DNA from: JAXMBX01 sp046349635
GTDB lineage: Bacteria > Planctomycetota > Planctomycetia > Planctomycetales > Planctomycetaceae
NCBI GenBank assembly: GCA_046349635.1
Contig: JAXMBX010000061.1
Coordinates: 1-26,404 of the forward strand
Direction: 5' to 3'
Length of the DNA: 26,404 bases
Position numbers and translations under genes: made by a program
Notes under the pieces: generated by a model
Told to the model about the DNA's origin: nothing
The model's database searches: none
What the model saw: the letters and a program-made list of their open reading frames with translations, nothing else
In this document: positions 1-7,338 of the stretch, one piece after another
How positions within the stretch are numbered: the first letter of the stretch is position 1
Layout of the letters: every line of letters begins with the position of its first letter

Positions 1-365
1 TGTTTTCGTTTTTCTCCAGCGACGGTGCGGATCTCGTGCCACTGCTCGGGGCTTAAGGGACAGGGTTGGGCGAACAGGAGATGTTTCCCGGCGTTCAGAA
101 CTTCACACGCCGCAACGACTACTTCGCCCGTCTCTGCAGGAAGATCTCCCAGCACAATGAGGTCCAAGTCCGCACCGACGAGATCCAGCAGCCGATCGAA
201 CCTTATCCCCGGTTTCCGATGTGCGGGCCAGACGACTTCCGTTTCCGGAGGCACCGAGACGGCGACCAGTTCAAAATCCGGACACAGGCTGAATTGCTGC
301 CATTGATACAGGCCGAACGAATCCAGTCCATGCAGTCCGACGCGGATAGGGGTGTGATGTGCCAC
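1..365 (-). CDS. Gfo/Idh/MocA-family oxidoreductase, N-terminal part (cut by window edge)
   Basis: An open frame of about 121 residues starts at a GTG (365) and runs off the left edge, so only the N-terminal nucleotide-binding domain is visible. It opens with a beta-strand and glycine turn, IRVGLHGLDSFG, followed by FELVAVSV, which fits a Rossmann fold. Later come DLIVLGDLP and the helix-turn EVLNAGKHLLFAQPCPLS, which lines up with the family segment usually written ALxAGKHVLVEKPxA. The normally conserved Lys of the EKP motif is Gln here (AQP), so catalysis may be altered. An in-frame TGA just upstream limits the start to GTG 365 (ATT or ATC starts are less likely), and no clear Shine-Dalgarno is seen. 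It is divergent from the related gene at 564, sharing a 198-base spacer. Family assignment is fairly secure; the substrate is unknown. Confidence 0.65.
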   Translation of the reverse strand, partial: MAHHTPIRVGLHGLDSFGLYQWQQFSLCPDFELVAVSVPPETEVVWPAHRKPGIRFDRLLDLVGADLDLIVLGDLPAETGEVVVAACEVLNAGKHLLFAQPCPLSPEQWHEIRTVAGEKRK

Positions 366-563
366 GAAGATGCGAATTCAATCTTGGGGAATAAAGAAAA
401 GAGACGTCTGTCACGAAGCGGTGAATTTCACGTTTCAGATAATTTGATTCTGGGCAGGGTCGCGCGTGGTTGCAACACCGTCCGCTTCTGTGATAATCAG
501 AGCATCAAAACATCGGGAATTGTTGATCCCAGTTCATCTCAGACGCTCTGGAAGAGGACTGCC

Positions 564-1616
564 ATGCGGACACAACCGGGAAGAATCATTCACTTGGGAC
601 AGGCACTGGCCCTCACACTCTGCATCCTCACTCCTGGTCTGGCGGGATTGACCCAGGCCGCGGAACCGGTCAAGGAGATAAGGGTCGGAATCATCGGATT
701 GGATACGTCGCACGCCGGGGCGTTCGCCAAGGAACTGAACAATCCCAAAGCGTCCGAGGACGTCGCACACTGCAAAATAGTGGCTGCCTACCCCAAGGGA
801 AGTCCCGACATCAAGTCGAGTGTGGAACGAGTCCCTCAATATACCAAGGACATGCACAGCCTCGGCGTCGAGATCGTCGATTCGATTGACACCCTCCTGA
901 CGAAAGTCGATGCGATACTGCTCGAAACCAACGATGGCCGTCCGCACTTTGAACAGGCCCTCCCCGTCTTCAAGGCGAAGAAGCCGATGTTCATCGACAA
1001 GCCCGTTGCCGGCTCCCTCTCTGATGCGATCGCCCTCTTCATGGTCGCGGAAAAGACCGGCGTCCCGATGTTCTCCAGTTCCTCACTTCGCTTCACCCCC
1101 GGTGCCCAGCAGATTCGTGACGGAAAAATCGGCAAGGTCCTCGGCTGTGATGCCTACAGTCCCTGCCACCTGGAAAAGACACATCCCGACTTCTTCTGGT
1201 ACGGGGTCCACGGCGTTGAAAGCCTCTTCACCTGCATGGGATCCGGATGTCAGTCGGTCTCGCGCACGAGTGCCGCTGACTTCGAACTAGCGGTTGGGGT
1301 GTGGGATGAAGGCCGCGTGGGGACGTTTCGCGGGATTCATGCCGGCAAACAGACCTACGGTGGAACTGCCTTCGGTGAAAAAGGACTGATGCAACTCGGT
1401 GACTACGGCGGTTATCGCCCCCTCGTCGTGGAGATCGTCAAGTTCTTCCGCACCGGTGTTGCTCCCGTTTCCCCGGCGGAGACGATTGAGATTTTCGCCT
1501 TCATGGAGGCCGCCGATGAAAGCAAACGCCAGGGTGGTAAACCGGTGACGATTGAATCCGTGATGAGTAAGGCTCGTACGGAGGCTCAGGCCCGTGTTTC
1601 CCAGGCCGGTTTCTAG
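564..1616 (+). CDS. Exported Gfo/Idh/MocA-family oxidoreductase
   Basis: A 350-residue predicted NAD(P)-dependent oxidoreductase. Residues 1-33 form a signal peptide (basic start, ALALTLCILTPGLAGL core, then TQAAEP), so the mature protein is probably exported. The Rossmann start is IRVGIIGLDTSHAGAF, a GLDTSH form seen in planctomycete-type members. FIDKPVAGSLSDA is the EKP-like motif carrying the conserved Lys. The C-terminal half contains WYGVHGVESLF, with a His in the area usually used for substrate binding or catalysis. The frame stays open upstream to about 66, but that stretch has no domain character, overlaps the divergent gene and would bury the signal peptide, so ATG 564 was chosen. 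The next gene follows at once and the two may be co-transcribed. The substrate, probably a sugar or polyol, cannot be told. Confidence 0.85.
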   Translation: MRTQPGRIIHLGQALALTLCILTPGLAGLTQAAEPVKEIRVGIIGLDTSHAGAFAKELNNPKASEDVAHCKIVAAYPKGSPDIKSSVERVPQYTKDMHSLGVEIVDSIDTLLTKVDAILLETNDGRPHFEQALPVFKAKKPMFIDKPVAGSLSDAIALFMVAEKTGVPMFSSSSLRFTPGAQQIRDGKIGKVLGCDAYSPCHLEKTHPDFFWYGVHGVESLFTCMGSGCQSVSRTSAADFELAVGVWDEGRVGTFRGIHAGKQTYGGTAFGEKGLMQLGDYGGYRPLVVEIVKFFRTGVAPVSPAETIEIFAFMEAADESKRQGGKPVTIESVMSKARTEAQARVSQAGF

Positions 1617-1659
1617 TCTTCTTTCTTCCTTTGTTCTTCGTTCGGAAAGTGAGCCTCTC

Positions 1660-2541
1660 TTGGCCAAGATCTTGCGCACTGCCACCTGCCAGTTTCCCGT
1701 CGAAGCCTCGCTGCAGAAAAACCTCAAGCATATCCTCCACCAGATTGCGGAATCGGCAGAGGGAAAAGCAGACGTGGCCCACTTCTCGGAGACCTGCCTG
1801 ACCGGCTATCCCGGTTCGGATATTCCCGACCTCACCGTGATCGATCGGGAGGAGCTGATGGATGCCATGCACCAGATCCTGGCTGCGGCCAAGAAACACA
1901 AGATCTGGACGTTGCTCGGCTCCAGCCATTTTCTGACCGGCAACCACAAGGCCCACAACTCGGTCTATGTGATCGATCCCAAAGGGAAGATTGTGGACCG
2001 TTACGACAAGCGGTTCTGCACGGGGGTCTCCGGCAAAAAACCGACGTTCGACCTCTGCCATTATGCCCCCGGCAACCACAACACGATTTTCAAGATCAAG
2101 GGGATCACCTGCGCCGTTTTGATCTGCTATGACTTCCGTTTTCCGGAACTCTACCGCGAGTTGAAGAAGCAGGGGGTGCAGGTCATTTTTCAATCATTCC
2201 ACAATGCCCGCAAGACGGTCGTGGACGATCCCAGCTACAACATCTGGAAGACGATTGTTCCGGCGACGATGGCCTGCCGCGCTGCTGAAAACAGTTTCTG
2301 GATCAGTTCCAACAACAGCCAGGCGCGGCGATCCTGCTGGGCCAGCTTTGTCGTCCAGCCGGACGGTGAAATCACCGGCCAGTTGAAACTACATAAAGCG
2401 CAGGTGCTGTTCACGGACATGGACGTCGGCAAGGAGTACTTCGATCCGGCCAAACCCTGGCGCGAACGGGCTATGAGCGGCGTCCTGCATAGCGGCGAAC
2501 TGCTGACCGATCCCCGCTCCACGGATCGAACCTGCATCTGA
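1660..2541 (+). CDS. Carbon-nitrogen hydrolase (nitrilase superfamily)
   Basis: A 293-residue hydrolase expected to cleave a non-peptide C-N bond (amide, carbamoyl or nitrile) in the cytoplasm. Counting from TTG 1660, the superfamily triad is visible: Glu44 in HFSETCLTGYPG, Lys117 in RYDKRFC, and nucleophile Cys156 in VLICYDFRFPELYREL. A second Glu follows in the FPEL turn, as usual. Family homology begins at KILRTATCQFPVE, so TTG 1660 with GGAAAG upstream is a sensible start. ATG 1594 is in frame but would overlap the preceding oxidoreductase gene by 23 bases and add a low-complexity Ser-rich leader. Length is normal for a single-domain member. It may form a two-gene unit with the oxidoreductase upstream. 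Substrate unknown. Confidence 0.85.
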   Translation: MAKILRTATCQFPVEASLQKNLKHILHQIAESAEGKADVAHFSETCLTGYPGSDIPDLTVIDREELMDAMHQILAAAKKHKIWTLLGSSHFLTGNHKAHNSVYVIDPKGKIVDRYDKRFCTGVSGKKPTFDLCHYAPGNHNTIFKIKGITCAVLICYDFRFPELYRELKKQGVQVIFQSFHNARKTVVDDPSYNIWKTIVPATMACRAAENSFWISSNNSQARRSCWASFVVQPDGEITGQLKLHKAQVLFTDMDVGKEYFDPAKPWRERAMSGVLHSGELLTDPRSTDRTCI

Positions 2542-2545
2542 GGGT

Positions 2546-2914
2546 CTACCCTAGAAAAGGCTTCAGCAATTCCGCCGTCTTCGCGTGGCGAAGGTCGTTC
2601 TTCCCGAACCCCTGCTCACCCCCGGCTGCAACTGATTCAGCCTGGTGCTCCGCGTAATTCGTCACCAGCATCACCGGCGTTTGACCGATGTCCGGATCCT
2701 GCTTGATCGCCTTCAGAATTTCCAACCCGTCACTGTAGTCTTCGTCCAGCTTACGGTTGATCAGGACCAGGTCAAAAGGTTGTCGCCGCAACGCTGCCAG
2801 CGTGTCCGCGGGCAAACTCGTCCGCTGGATTTCCACGTCAAAGTGGGTCTGCAAAAAATGGCGGATCGCGGAATGATCCGGCCCGCACTGCCCCACATCA
2901 AGCACTTTTTTCAT
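2546..2914 (-). CDS. Degenerate receiver-domain (pseudo-response regulator) protein
   Basis: A 122-residue stand-alone CheY-like fold. The core strand FDLVLINRKLDED followed by DGLEILKAIKQDP matches the beta3-alpha3 region of receivers, PVMLVTNYAEHQ matches beta4 with the Thr/Ser switch, and GFGKNDL holds the conserved beta5 Lys. The phosphoacceptor Asp is replaced by Asn (LINRKL where LLDxxM is expected), and the N-terminal acidic pair is reduced to LDVGQCGPD. Canonical phosphorylation is therefore unlikely; the protein may act as a phosphorylation-independent interaction module. It is convergent with the nitrilase-like gene, with only 4 bases between the two stops. No histidine kinase or output domain is nearby. 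Confidence 0.75.
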   Translation of the reverse strand: MKKVLDVGQCGPDHSAIRHFLQTHFDVEIQRTSLPADTLAALRRQPFDLVLINRKLDEDYSDGLEILKAIKQDPDIGQTPVMLVTNYAEHQAESVAAGGEQGFGKNDLRHAKTAELLKPFLG

Positions 2915-3067
2915 GAAGCTTTTCCTTCGGTTTCCGTTTCCACTTCCGGAATTATAGCGATCCCTGCGATATCGCCAATTTCACCCCTGGATGAATCCCG
3001 GATTTTGGGCCTTGAGATCGTCCCAGACGGCGCGTTACGCTTCTCGACGTGGGGATGTTCGATACGG

Positions 3068-3103
3068 GATTCTCACCGAGATTCTCACCGGGACTCTCAC
3101 AAG
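3068..3103 (+). repeat. 12-bp tandem direct repeat upstream of the ModE-like gene
   Basis: Three head-to-tail 12-bp units of the form GATTCTCACCGR lie at 3068-3079, 3080-3091 and 3092-3103. The first two differ at the last base only; the third (GACTCTCACAAG) is degenerate and runs into the Shine-Dalgarno of the ModE-like gene. The position and near-helical-turn period would suit a binding site for that regulator, or the repeat may be a local duplication without function. Confidence 0.6.
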
Positions 3104-3106
3104 GAG
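3101..3106 (+). promoter_or_regulatory. Ribosome binding site setting the GTG start at 3114
   Basis: AAGGAG lies 7 bases before GTG 3114. It sits only 1 base from ATG 3108, too close to serve it, and 22 bases from ATG 3129. It therefore favours GTG 3114 as the start. It overlaps the third repeat unit, so a protein bound to the repeats could block translation or transcription here. Confidence 0.6.
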
Positions 3107-3113
3107 CATGACA

Positions 3114-3518
3114 GTGGGCAAAACACACATGGCAAGTCCTGCGCGAATCGCAAAAAAGATCCGGCCTCGGGTCAAAGTCTGGCTCGACCTGCAGGGAGAG
3201 CATGTCTTTTGCGCCGGAATGTGCGCCATCCTGGAAGCGATCGAACAGACTGGCTCAATCAAGGAAGGAGCCGCGCTCGTCGGACGGAGCTATCGTCACG
3301 TTTGGACCCGCTTGAAGGAAGTGGAGCAGGCACTGGGGCACCCTCTGGTCGATGCTCACGTCGGCGGAAAGACTCTCCGCCGGACCGAGTTGAGCCCTGC
3401 GGGGAAATCCCTATTGGCTCTCTTCCGGAAGCTGCGAGAGCAGATGCAATCCGCCTCGGACGATTTCGCCAGGGAATTCAAAGCGGAACTGAGCCGGATT
3501 TCCGCAGGCGGTTCCTGA
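3114..3518 (+). CDS. ModE-like winged helix-turn-helix DNA-binding protein
   Basis: A 134-residue protein. After a short basic leader, RPRVKVWLDLQGEHVFC leads into the helix-turn-helix AILEAIEQTGSIKEGAALVG, then SYRHVWTRLKEVEQALGHPL and the wing GGKTLRRTELSPAGK. This is the arrangement of the N-terminal DNA-binding domain of ModE and its stand-alone relatives. The C-terminal molybdate-binding (Mop/TOBE) domains of full ModE, about 260 residues, are missing, so it cannot sense oxyanion in the ModE manner without a partner. The C-terminus is a charged, probably dimerising helix. The 12-bp tandem repeat just upstream is a possible autoregulatory site. The genes downstream (membrane protein, TiaS-like protein) are candidate targets by position only. 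Confidence 0.8.
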   Translation: MGKTHMASPARIAKKIRPRVKVWLDLQGEHVFCAGMCAILEAIEQTGSIKEGAALVGRSYRHVWTRLKEVEQALGHPLVDAHVGGKTLRRTELSPAGKSLLALFRKLREQMQSASDDFAREFKAELSRISAGGS

Positions 3519-3614
3519 AAGAGAAGAGCGTTCAGCCCCTTGTTCCCGGTCTTTGACGTGATATACTGCGGTCAAATTGCAATTCCATGCCATTTGCCTG
3601 CGGGAGATCACTTC

Positions 3615-4241
3615 ATGATCGCGCTCCCCTTGTCCCCGAATCTTCCCCTCAGGGAATCATCACGTCTTCCCGTGGGTGTCTCGACATCAGGTTTGAGCAT
3701 GCTGCGAGACCTGGCGTTGATCCTGCTTGCCGGATTTGGCGCGGCATTGTCGGTCCACTTTCTGGATTCCAGTCTCCGCATTCCCGGCCATGCCATTCTG
3801 CGGTCAATTCTTCCCATCTCGCTCGGGATCGCGCTCGTCCCGCGCCGTCTTTCTGGGTCTTTGATCGCGGCCGCCGCAGTGGGATCGTCGATGCTCCTGG
3901 AGCGTGCCGGAGTGGAAGGTGTGGGAGCGGGAGCATTCACGAGCATGCTACTGTCGGGTCCCCTTTTCGATATTGTGATGTGGCAGGCGAGCGCCGGGTT
4001 CGGCATTTATCTGCGGTGTATCCTGGTCGGACTCCTGACAAATTTCTTCGCTTTCGTGATTCGAGGCGGCGGAAAACTGGGGGGCTGGGATGCCCTCACG
4101 ATGCGCCCCTTCTCTCAATGGTGGTCGCAAGCGGCAATGTCCTATGCGATCTGCGGCTTGATCGCGGGATTGATCGTCGCCATCGCCTGGTTTCGCTGGT
4201 CCCCTCGCAAGGCAAGCCTCCCCGTCGAGTCCGCCCCATGA
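3615..4241 (+). CDS. Polytopic membrane protein of unknown function
   Basis: A 208-residue, strongly hydrophobic protein with about five or six membrane helices. Segments begin near LRDLALILLAGFGAALSV, ILRSILPISLGIALV, GSLIAAAAVGSSMLL, AFTSMLLSGPLFDIVMW, YLRCILVGLLTNFFAFV and AAMSYAICGLIAGLIVAIA. The start is ATG 3615, with GGGAGA 7 bases upstream; the frame continues further upstream without a better start. The small size, Gly/Ala-rich helices and the GPLFDIV and GLLTNFFAF segments recall small integral subunits such as substrate-specificity components of transporters, but I do not recognise a family. Its stop overlaps the start of the TiaS-like gene (ATGA), implying translational coupling and a shared job. 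Confidence 0.8.
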   Translation: MIALPLSPNLPLRESSRLPVGVSTSGLSMLRDLALILLAGFGAALSVHFLDSSLRIPGHAILRSILPISLGIALVPRRLSGSLIAAAAVGSSMLLERAGVEGVGAGAFTSMLLSGPLFDIVMWQASAGFGIYLRCILVGLLTNFFAFVIRGGGKLGGWDALTMRPFSQWWSQAAMSYAICGLIAGLIVAIAWFRWSPRKASLPVESAP

Positions 4242-4936
4242 TCTTTCTTGGTATCGATGACACCGATATGCCGGAAACGCCCGGCACCAATCAACTGGCT
4301 CGCAAGATTGCGACCGCAATCCGCGAGCAATATCGGTGCCTCCGTATTGTGCGCCACCAGCTTTGTGGCGATCCCTCCATCCCCTGCACGAGCAAGAACG
4401 GCAGTGCCTCCCTCTGGCTCGAACCTCTCTCATCGCATGATTCCACGACGCTTCTTAACCGCGTGCGTCGCCTCATGCTGGATAACTTTATTCCCGGGAG
4501 CGACCCCGGCCTGTGCCTCGCGCTCGAAGTACCACTTTCCATCCAGCAGTTTGGCCTGCGGGCGAAAGAGGCGATCGTCACCCAAAGCCAGGCCCGCACA
4601 CTCGCACACGATGCGGGAATGACTCTCATCGGACTGGGGGGAACAGAAGGAGGAGTCATAGGGGCTCTGGCAGCTGTCGGCCTGGCCGCGACTGGCAATG
4701 ACGGCCGCATCGTTCAGATTCATGGCTGGGAAGATGACCTTTACGGCAAGGTCGACGTCACTGCGATCCGTGAACGGGGAATCGTCGTTCGTTCCCTCTC
4801 CGATCAACGCCCAATCAACCACGGTATCGTCGATCTCGTCAAAAAGTTGAGGCCGAATTGTTCTGCCGGTGAGATTGTTCTGAACGTGATTCCCGGGGAA
4901 TCGGATTCCCACTGGATTGCCGTCAAGGCCCCCTAA
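4238..4936 (+). CDS. TiaS-like protein (tRNA(Ile2) agmatinylcytidine synthetase-related single domain)
   Basis: A 232-residue protein starting MIFLGIDDTDMPETPGTNQL, which matches the GIDDTD nucleotide-binding signature of archaeal TiaS. LIGLGGTEGGVIGALAAVG matches the second glycine-rich signature of that family. Archaeal TiaS is about 420 residues and carries OB-fold and zinc-ribbon tRNA-binding modules; these are absent here. Bacteria normally modify tRNA-Ile(CAU) with TilS, so a tRNA role for this shortened form is doubtful. It may phosphorylate or ligate another substrate. It overlaps the membrane-protein gene upstream by 4 bases (ATGA) and its stop codon is part of the next gene's ribosome binding site, so it sits in a tight gene string. 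Family likeness is clear; function is unknown. Confidence 0.75.
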   Translation: MIFLGIDDTDMPETPGTNQLARKIATAIREQYRCLRIVRHQLCGDPSIPCTSKNGSASLWLEPLSSHDSTTLLNRVRRLMLDNFIPGSDPGLCLALEVPLSIQQFGLRAKEAIVTQSQARTLAHDAGMTLIGLGGTEGGVIGALAAVGLAATGNDGRIVQIHGWEDDLYGKVDVTAIRERGIVVRSLSDQRPINHGIVDLVKKLRPNCSAGEIVLNVIPGESDSHWIAVKAP

Positions 4937-4941
4937 GGAGG
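4934..4941 (+). promoter_or_regulatory. Strong ribosome binding site overlapping the TiaS-like stop codon
   Basis: TAAGGAGG contains the TAA stop of the TiaS-like gene and lies 6 bases before ATG 4948. This near-perfect Shine-Dalgarno indicates coupled, high-level translation of the DUF1559 gene. Confidence 0.7.
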
Positions 4942-4947
4942 ACCACC

Positions 4948-5802
4948 ATGCGACGTGGATTTTCCCTGATTGAACTGCTCGTGGTGATCGCGATCATCGG
5001 AGTCTTGATCTCTTTGCTCCTCCCCGCAGTGCAACAGGCCCGCGAGGCGGCCCGCCGTACTCAATGCAAGAATAACCTCAAGCAGATCGGCCTGGCGCTG
5101 CATAACTACGAATCGGCCCATCGCGTCTATCCGCCCGGTGTCGTCGGGACGACGGGAAGTGTCGCCTCCGGACACCTGCTGCACACTTGGTATGCACAGA
5201 TCCTGCCTCATCTGGACCAGCAGAACCTCCAGTTCGCGTATAACTTCAACTATCGCTTCGACAATGTGGTGAATGCCGTTGCCGTTTCAAAAACGGTCCC
5301 GGTCTTCATCTGCCCGACCGTTGTCAATCCGCCGATCGACAATACATTTGCTCCCGGACACTACGCCGGGAATGCGGGAGTTTCTCCCGGGGACAATGAC
5401 GGCATACTCTATCCGAGTTCTAAAATCCGTCCTTCGGATGTGCAGGATGGACTGAGCAATACCATGTTCGCCGGCGAGTTAAACTACGAAATCGGAGGTT
5501 GGGCACGCGGGGCCATCAACTCCGGAGGCGGGGGTGGCGGAGGAGGGAGCCAGGGCTTCGCCCGGGCCGTCCTGCGTTGGTGGAAATGTGCCTCAGCCTG
5601 TGCGTCTCCCGGACTCAACCCGCCGGTCACCACCTGTTCGAGCAGTTGCGAGCGGCAGTTTCAGATGTCCAGCCAGCACGTCGGCGGGGCACATATCCTG
5701 ATGGGTGATGGCCGGGTCACCTTCATGAGCGAAAGCACCGACCTCAATGTCCAGAAGGGGCTTCTGACCAGGAGTGCCAGCGATCTCACCAGTGACTTCT
5801 GA
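4948..5802 (+). CDS. DUF1559 domain-containing prepilin-like protein
   Basis: A 284-residue member of the large planctomycete DUF1559 family. It begins with a type IV prepilin/pseudopilin leader: MRRG, then FSLIELLVVIAIIGVLISLL, with cleavage expected after Gly4 and Glu at mature position +5. AVQQAREAARRTQCKNNLKQ follows, the typical DUF1559 continuation. The body is Cys- and Gly-containing, with a run of eight glycines near residues 193-200. The C-terminus HILMGDGRVTFMSESTDLNV is the H-X9-DG-like ending of the family. The protein is predicted to be inserted by the type II secretion/type IV pilus machinery and displayed at the envelope. Such genes occur in many copies per planctomycete genome, so its position after the TiaS-like gene may or may not mean a shared function. 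Confidence 0.92.
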   Translation: MRRGFSLIELLVVIAIIGVLISLLLPAVQQAREAARRTQCKNNLKQIGLALHNYESAHRVYPPGVVGTTGSVASGHLLHTWYAQILPHLDQQNLQFAYNFNYRFDNVVNAVAVSKTVPVFICPTVVNPPIDNTFAPGHYAGNAGVSPGDNDGILYPSSKIRPSDVQDGLSNTMFAGELNYEIGGWARGAINSGGGGGGGGSQGFARAVLRWWKCASACASPGLNPPVTTCSSSCERQFQMSSQHVGGAHILMGDGRVTFMSESTDLNVQKGLLTRSASDLTSDF

Positions 5803-5831
5803 TCCGCGAGGTTTTGAACGCCCGACCGAGC

Positions 5832-7301
5832 TCACAGGCTGGCAAACAAGCGGTCGATTTCCTCGAATTGCTGATCGATCCGCGATCTCAGTTCGTTTCG
5901 CTCGTACCACGCCTCCAACGCCCGGACGCAATCCCCATCTACGGCCGTCCCGATATCCTTGTTCAGGATCTTCCGAACCTGATCCCACTGCATCTCTTCC
6001 CGGTAAGGACGCTTAGCCGTGAGTGCCTCGCAAATATCCGCCACCGTGAGAACCCTGCTCCCCCACGCGATCTGGTCCCCCGCCAAGCCCCGGTGATAAC
6101 CTCGCCCATCCAGGCGTTCGTGATGCGCGCCCGCCACGTCCCCCATGAATTGGAAAGCCGACACCTGATTCAGAATCCGCTGGGTGTACTCCGGGTGCTT
6201 CCGGATCTGGGCGAATTCCTCATCCGTCGGTTTCCCCGGCTTGTCGAGGATCGTGTTTGAGACTCCCAACTTGCCGATGTCGTGCAACATGGCCGCGCGG
6301 CGAAGATCACGTACCACTTCCGGAGTCGCGGGAAATTGTGATGCAATCCCGACGGTAATCTCAGCAACCCGCGTCGAATGCTGATACGTCCACGGGGATT
6401 TGGCATCGACCACCATCGCGAATGCTTCCGCCACGCGATCCAGGCAGGCCTCATCGGCGATCATGACCGCATCGTCCGGTTCCCAATCGTTCAGATTGGC
6501 GATCAGCTTCCTCCCCATGAGGCGGTCCCAGAATGTTTCCTCCCGATTGAATTCGAACAACAGATCGACGAGTTCCGGATCGAACCATTTCCCCCGCCGT
6601 TCCAACGCCATCTGCAACGCCCGATCCATCCCATGCGATGTGAAAAAGACCTCGACGGTCTGCGCCAGGCAACAGATCCGCCCCAACAGAGAGATCTCGG
6701 ACTTTTTCAGTCCCAGGGGTGCCCCGCCGCCGTCCCAGTGTTCATCGAGGTCGAGGATCGCCCGGGCTGTCGCTTCGGGCAGTTGGAGCTTGCGGCTGAT
6801 GTCCGCCCCCCGTTCGCAGCGAATTGCGGCAATTTCCTTGGAGCCTTTATCTCCCAGGCTGAGGATCCCCGCCATCTTTTTCATTTTTTCAAAGACGGAT
6901 CCACCCGGTGCGCAATTTTTCCACGCCGCCTTCATGGCCTCCAGGGGATTGCAGAAATTCGTCAGCCGCAGATTGTGTTTGAGCTCCCGGTCATCCGCTC
7001 CGAACAGGTAGCACATCTTGGCGGCGTTGCTGGAGCAACCCAGGTCTTTCAGCAGCAGGGCATAAAACAACGCGGACCGATCCGCCGAGGAGAGCCGCAG
7101 TTCCTGCGCGATCCGCATCCCGATCAAAGCCGACCGCATGCAGTGGCCGGCGGGATGCCCCTGAGTAATATCCAGCGCGACGGAGAGGGCGGAAATGACT
7201 TCCGAAAACCGGATCTCTTTCGCCATGATCAGGCGCGTGGAGAACGCCGCCTGATTTTGAATCGAAGTTCCCAAACCCGTCGACTGAACCTGCTGAGCCA
7301 T
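5832..7301 (-). CDS. Tandem HD-GYP domain protein, first domain degenerate
   Basis: A 489-residue protein predicted to hydrolyse cyclic di-GMP. The C-terminal half (about 290-450) has the full HD-GYP set: QHSTRVAEI, AMLHDIGKLGVSN, DEEFAQIRKHPEYTQRIL and HHERLDGRGYHRGL. The N-terminal half repeats the fold in decayed form: QGHPAGHCMRSALIGMRIA, LLLKDLGCSS in place of HD-x-GK, and DEHWDGGGAPLGLKKSEI in place of the HHE-x-x-DGxGYP loop, so it is probably regulatory. ATG 7301 (MAQQVQS) was chosen with GAGG upstream; the frame extends to 7364 but would overlap the preceding gene, and ATG 7226 (MAKEIRF) is an alternative. No sensor domain or membrane helix is seen. It is convergent with the DUF1559 gene and lies directly behind the surface-protein gene on the same strand. 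Confidence 0.9.
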   Translation of the reverse strand: MAQQVQSTGLGTSIQNQAAFSTRLIMAKEIRFSEVISALSVALDITQGHPAGHCMRSALIGMRIAQELRLSSADRSALFYALLLKDLGCSSNAAKMCYLFGADDRELKHNLRLTNFCNPLEAMKAAWKNCAPGGSVFEKMKKMAGILSLGDKGSKEIAAIRCERGADISRKLQLPEATARAILDLDEHWDGGGAPLGLKKSEISLLGRICCLAQTVEVFFTSHGMDRALQMALERRGKWFDPELVDLLFEFNREETFWDRLMGRKLIANLNDWEPDDAVMIADEACLDRVAEAFAMVVDAKSPWTYQHSTRVAEITVGIASQFPATPEVVRDLRRAAMLHDIGKLGVSNTILDKPGKPTDEEFAQIRKHPEYTQRILNQVSAFQFMGDVAGAHHERLDGRGYHRGLAGDQIAWGSRVLTVADICEALTAKRPYREEMQWDQVRKILNKDIGTAVDGDCVRALEAWYERNELRSRIDQQFEEIDRLFASL

Positions 7302-7338
7302 AAACGACCTCGAACGAGTTGTGCGCGGGAACCGCCGA

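Noticed and set aside
66..563. N-terminal extension of the exported oxidoreductase at 564
   Set aside because: The frame is open, but it overlaps the divergent oxidoreductase, has no domain character and would hide the clear signal peptide that starts at ATG 564.
3068..3103. CRISPR array
   Set aside because: The units are 12 bp, directly adjacent with no spacers, and there are no cas genes.
2645..3556. 303-residue open frame on the plus strand
   Set aside because: It runs antisense to the receiver-domain gene and out of frame through the ModE-like gene; its Arg/Ser/Asp repeats come from the 12-bp tandem repeat.
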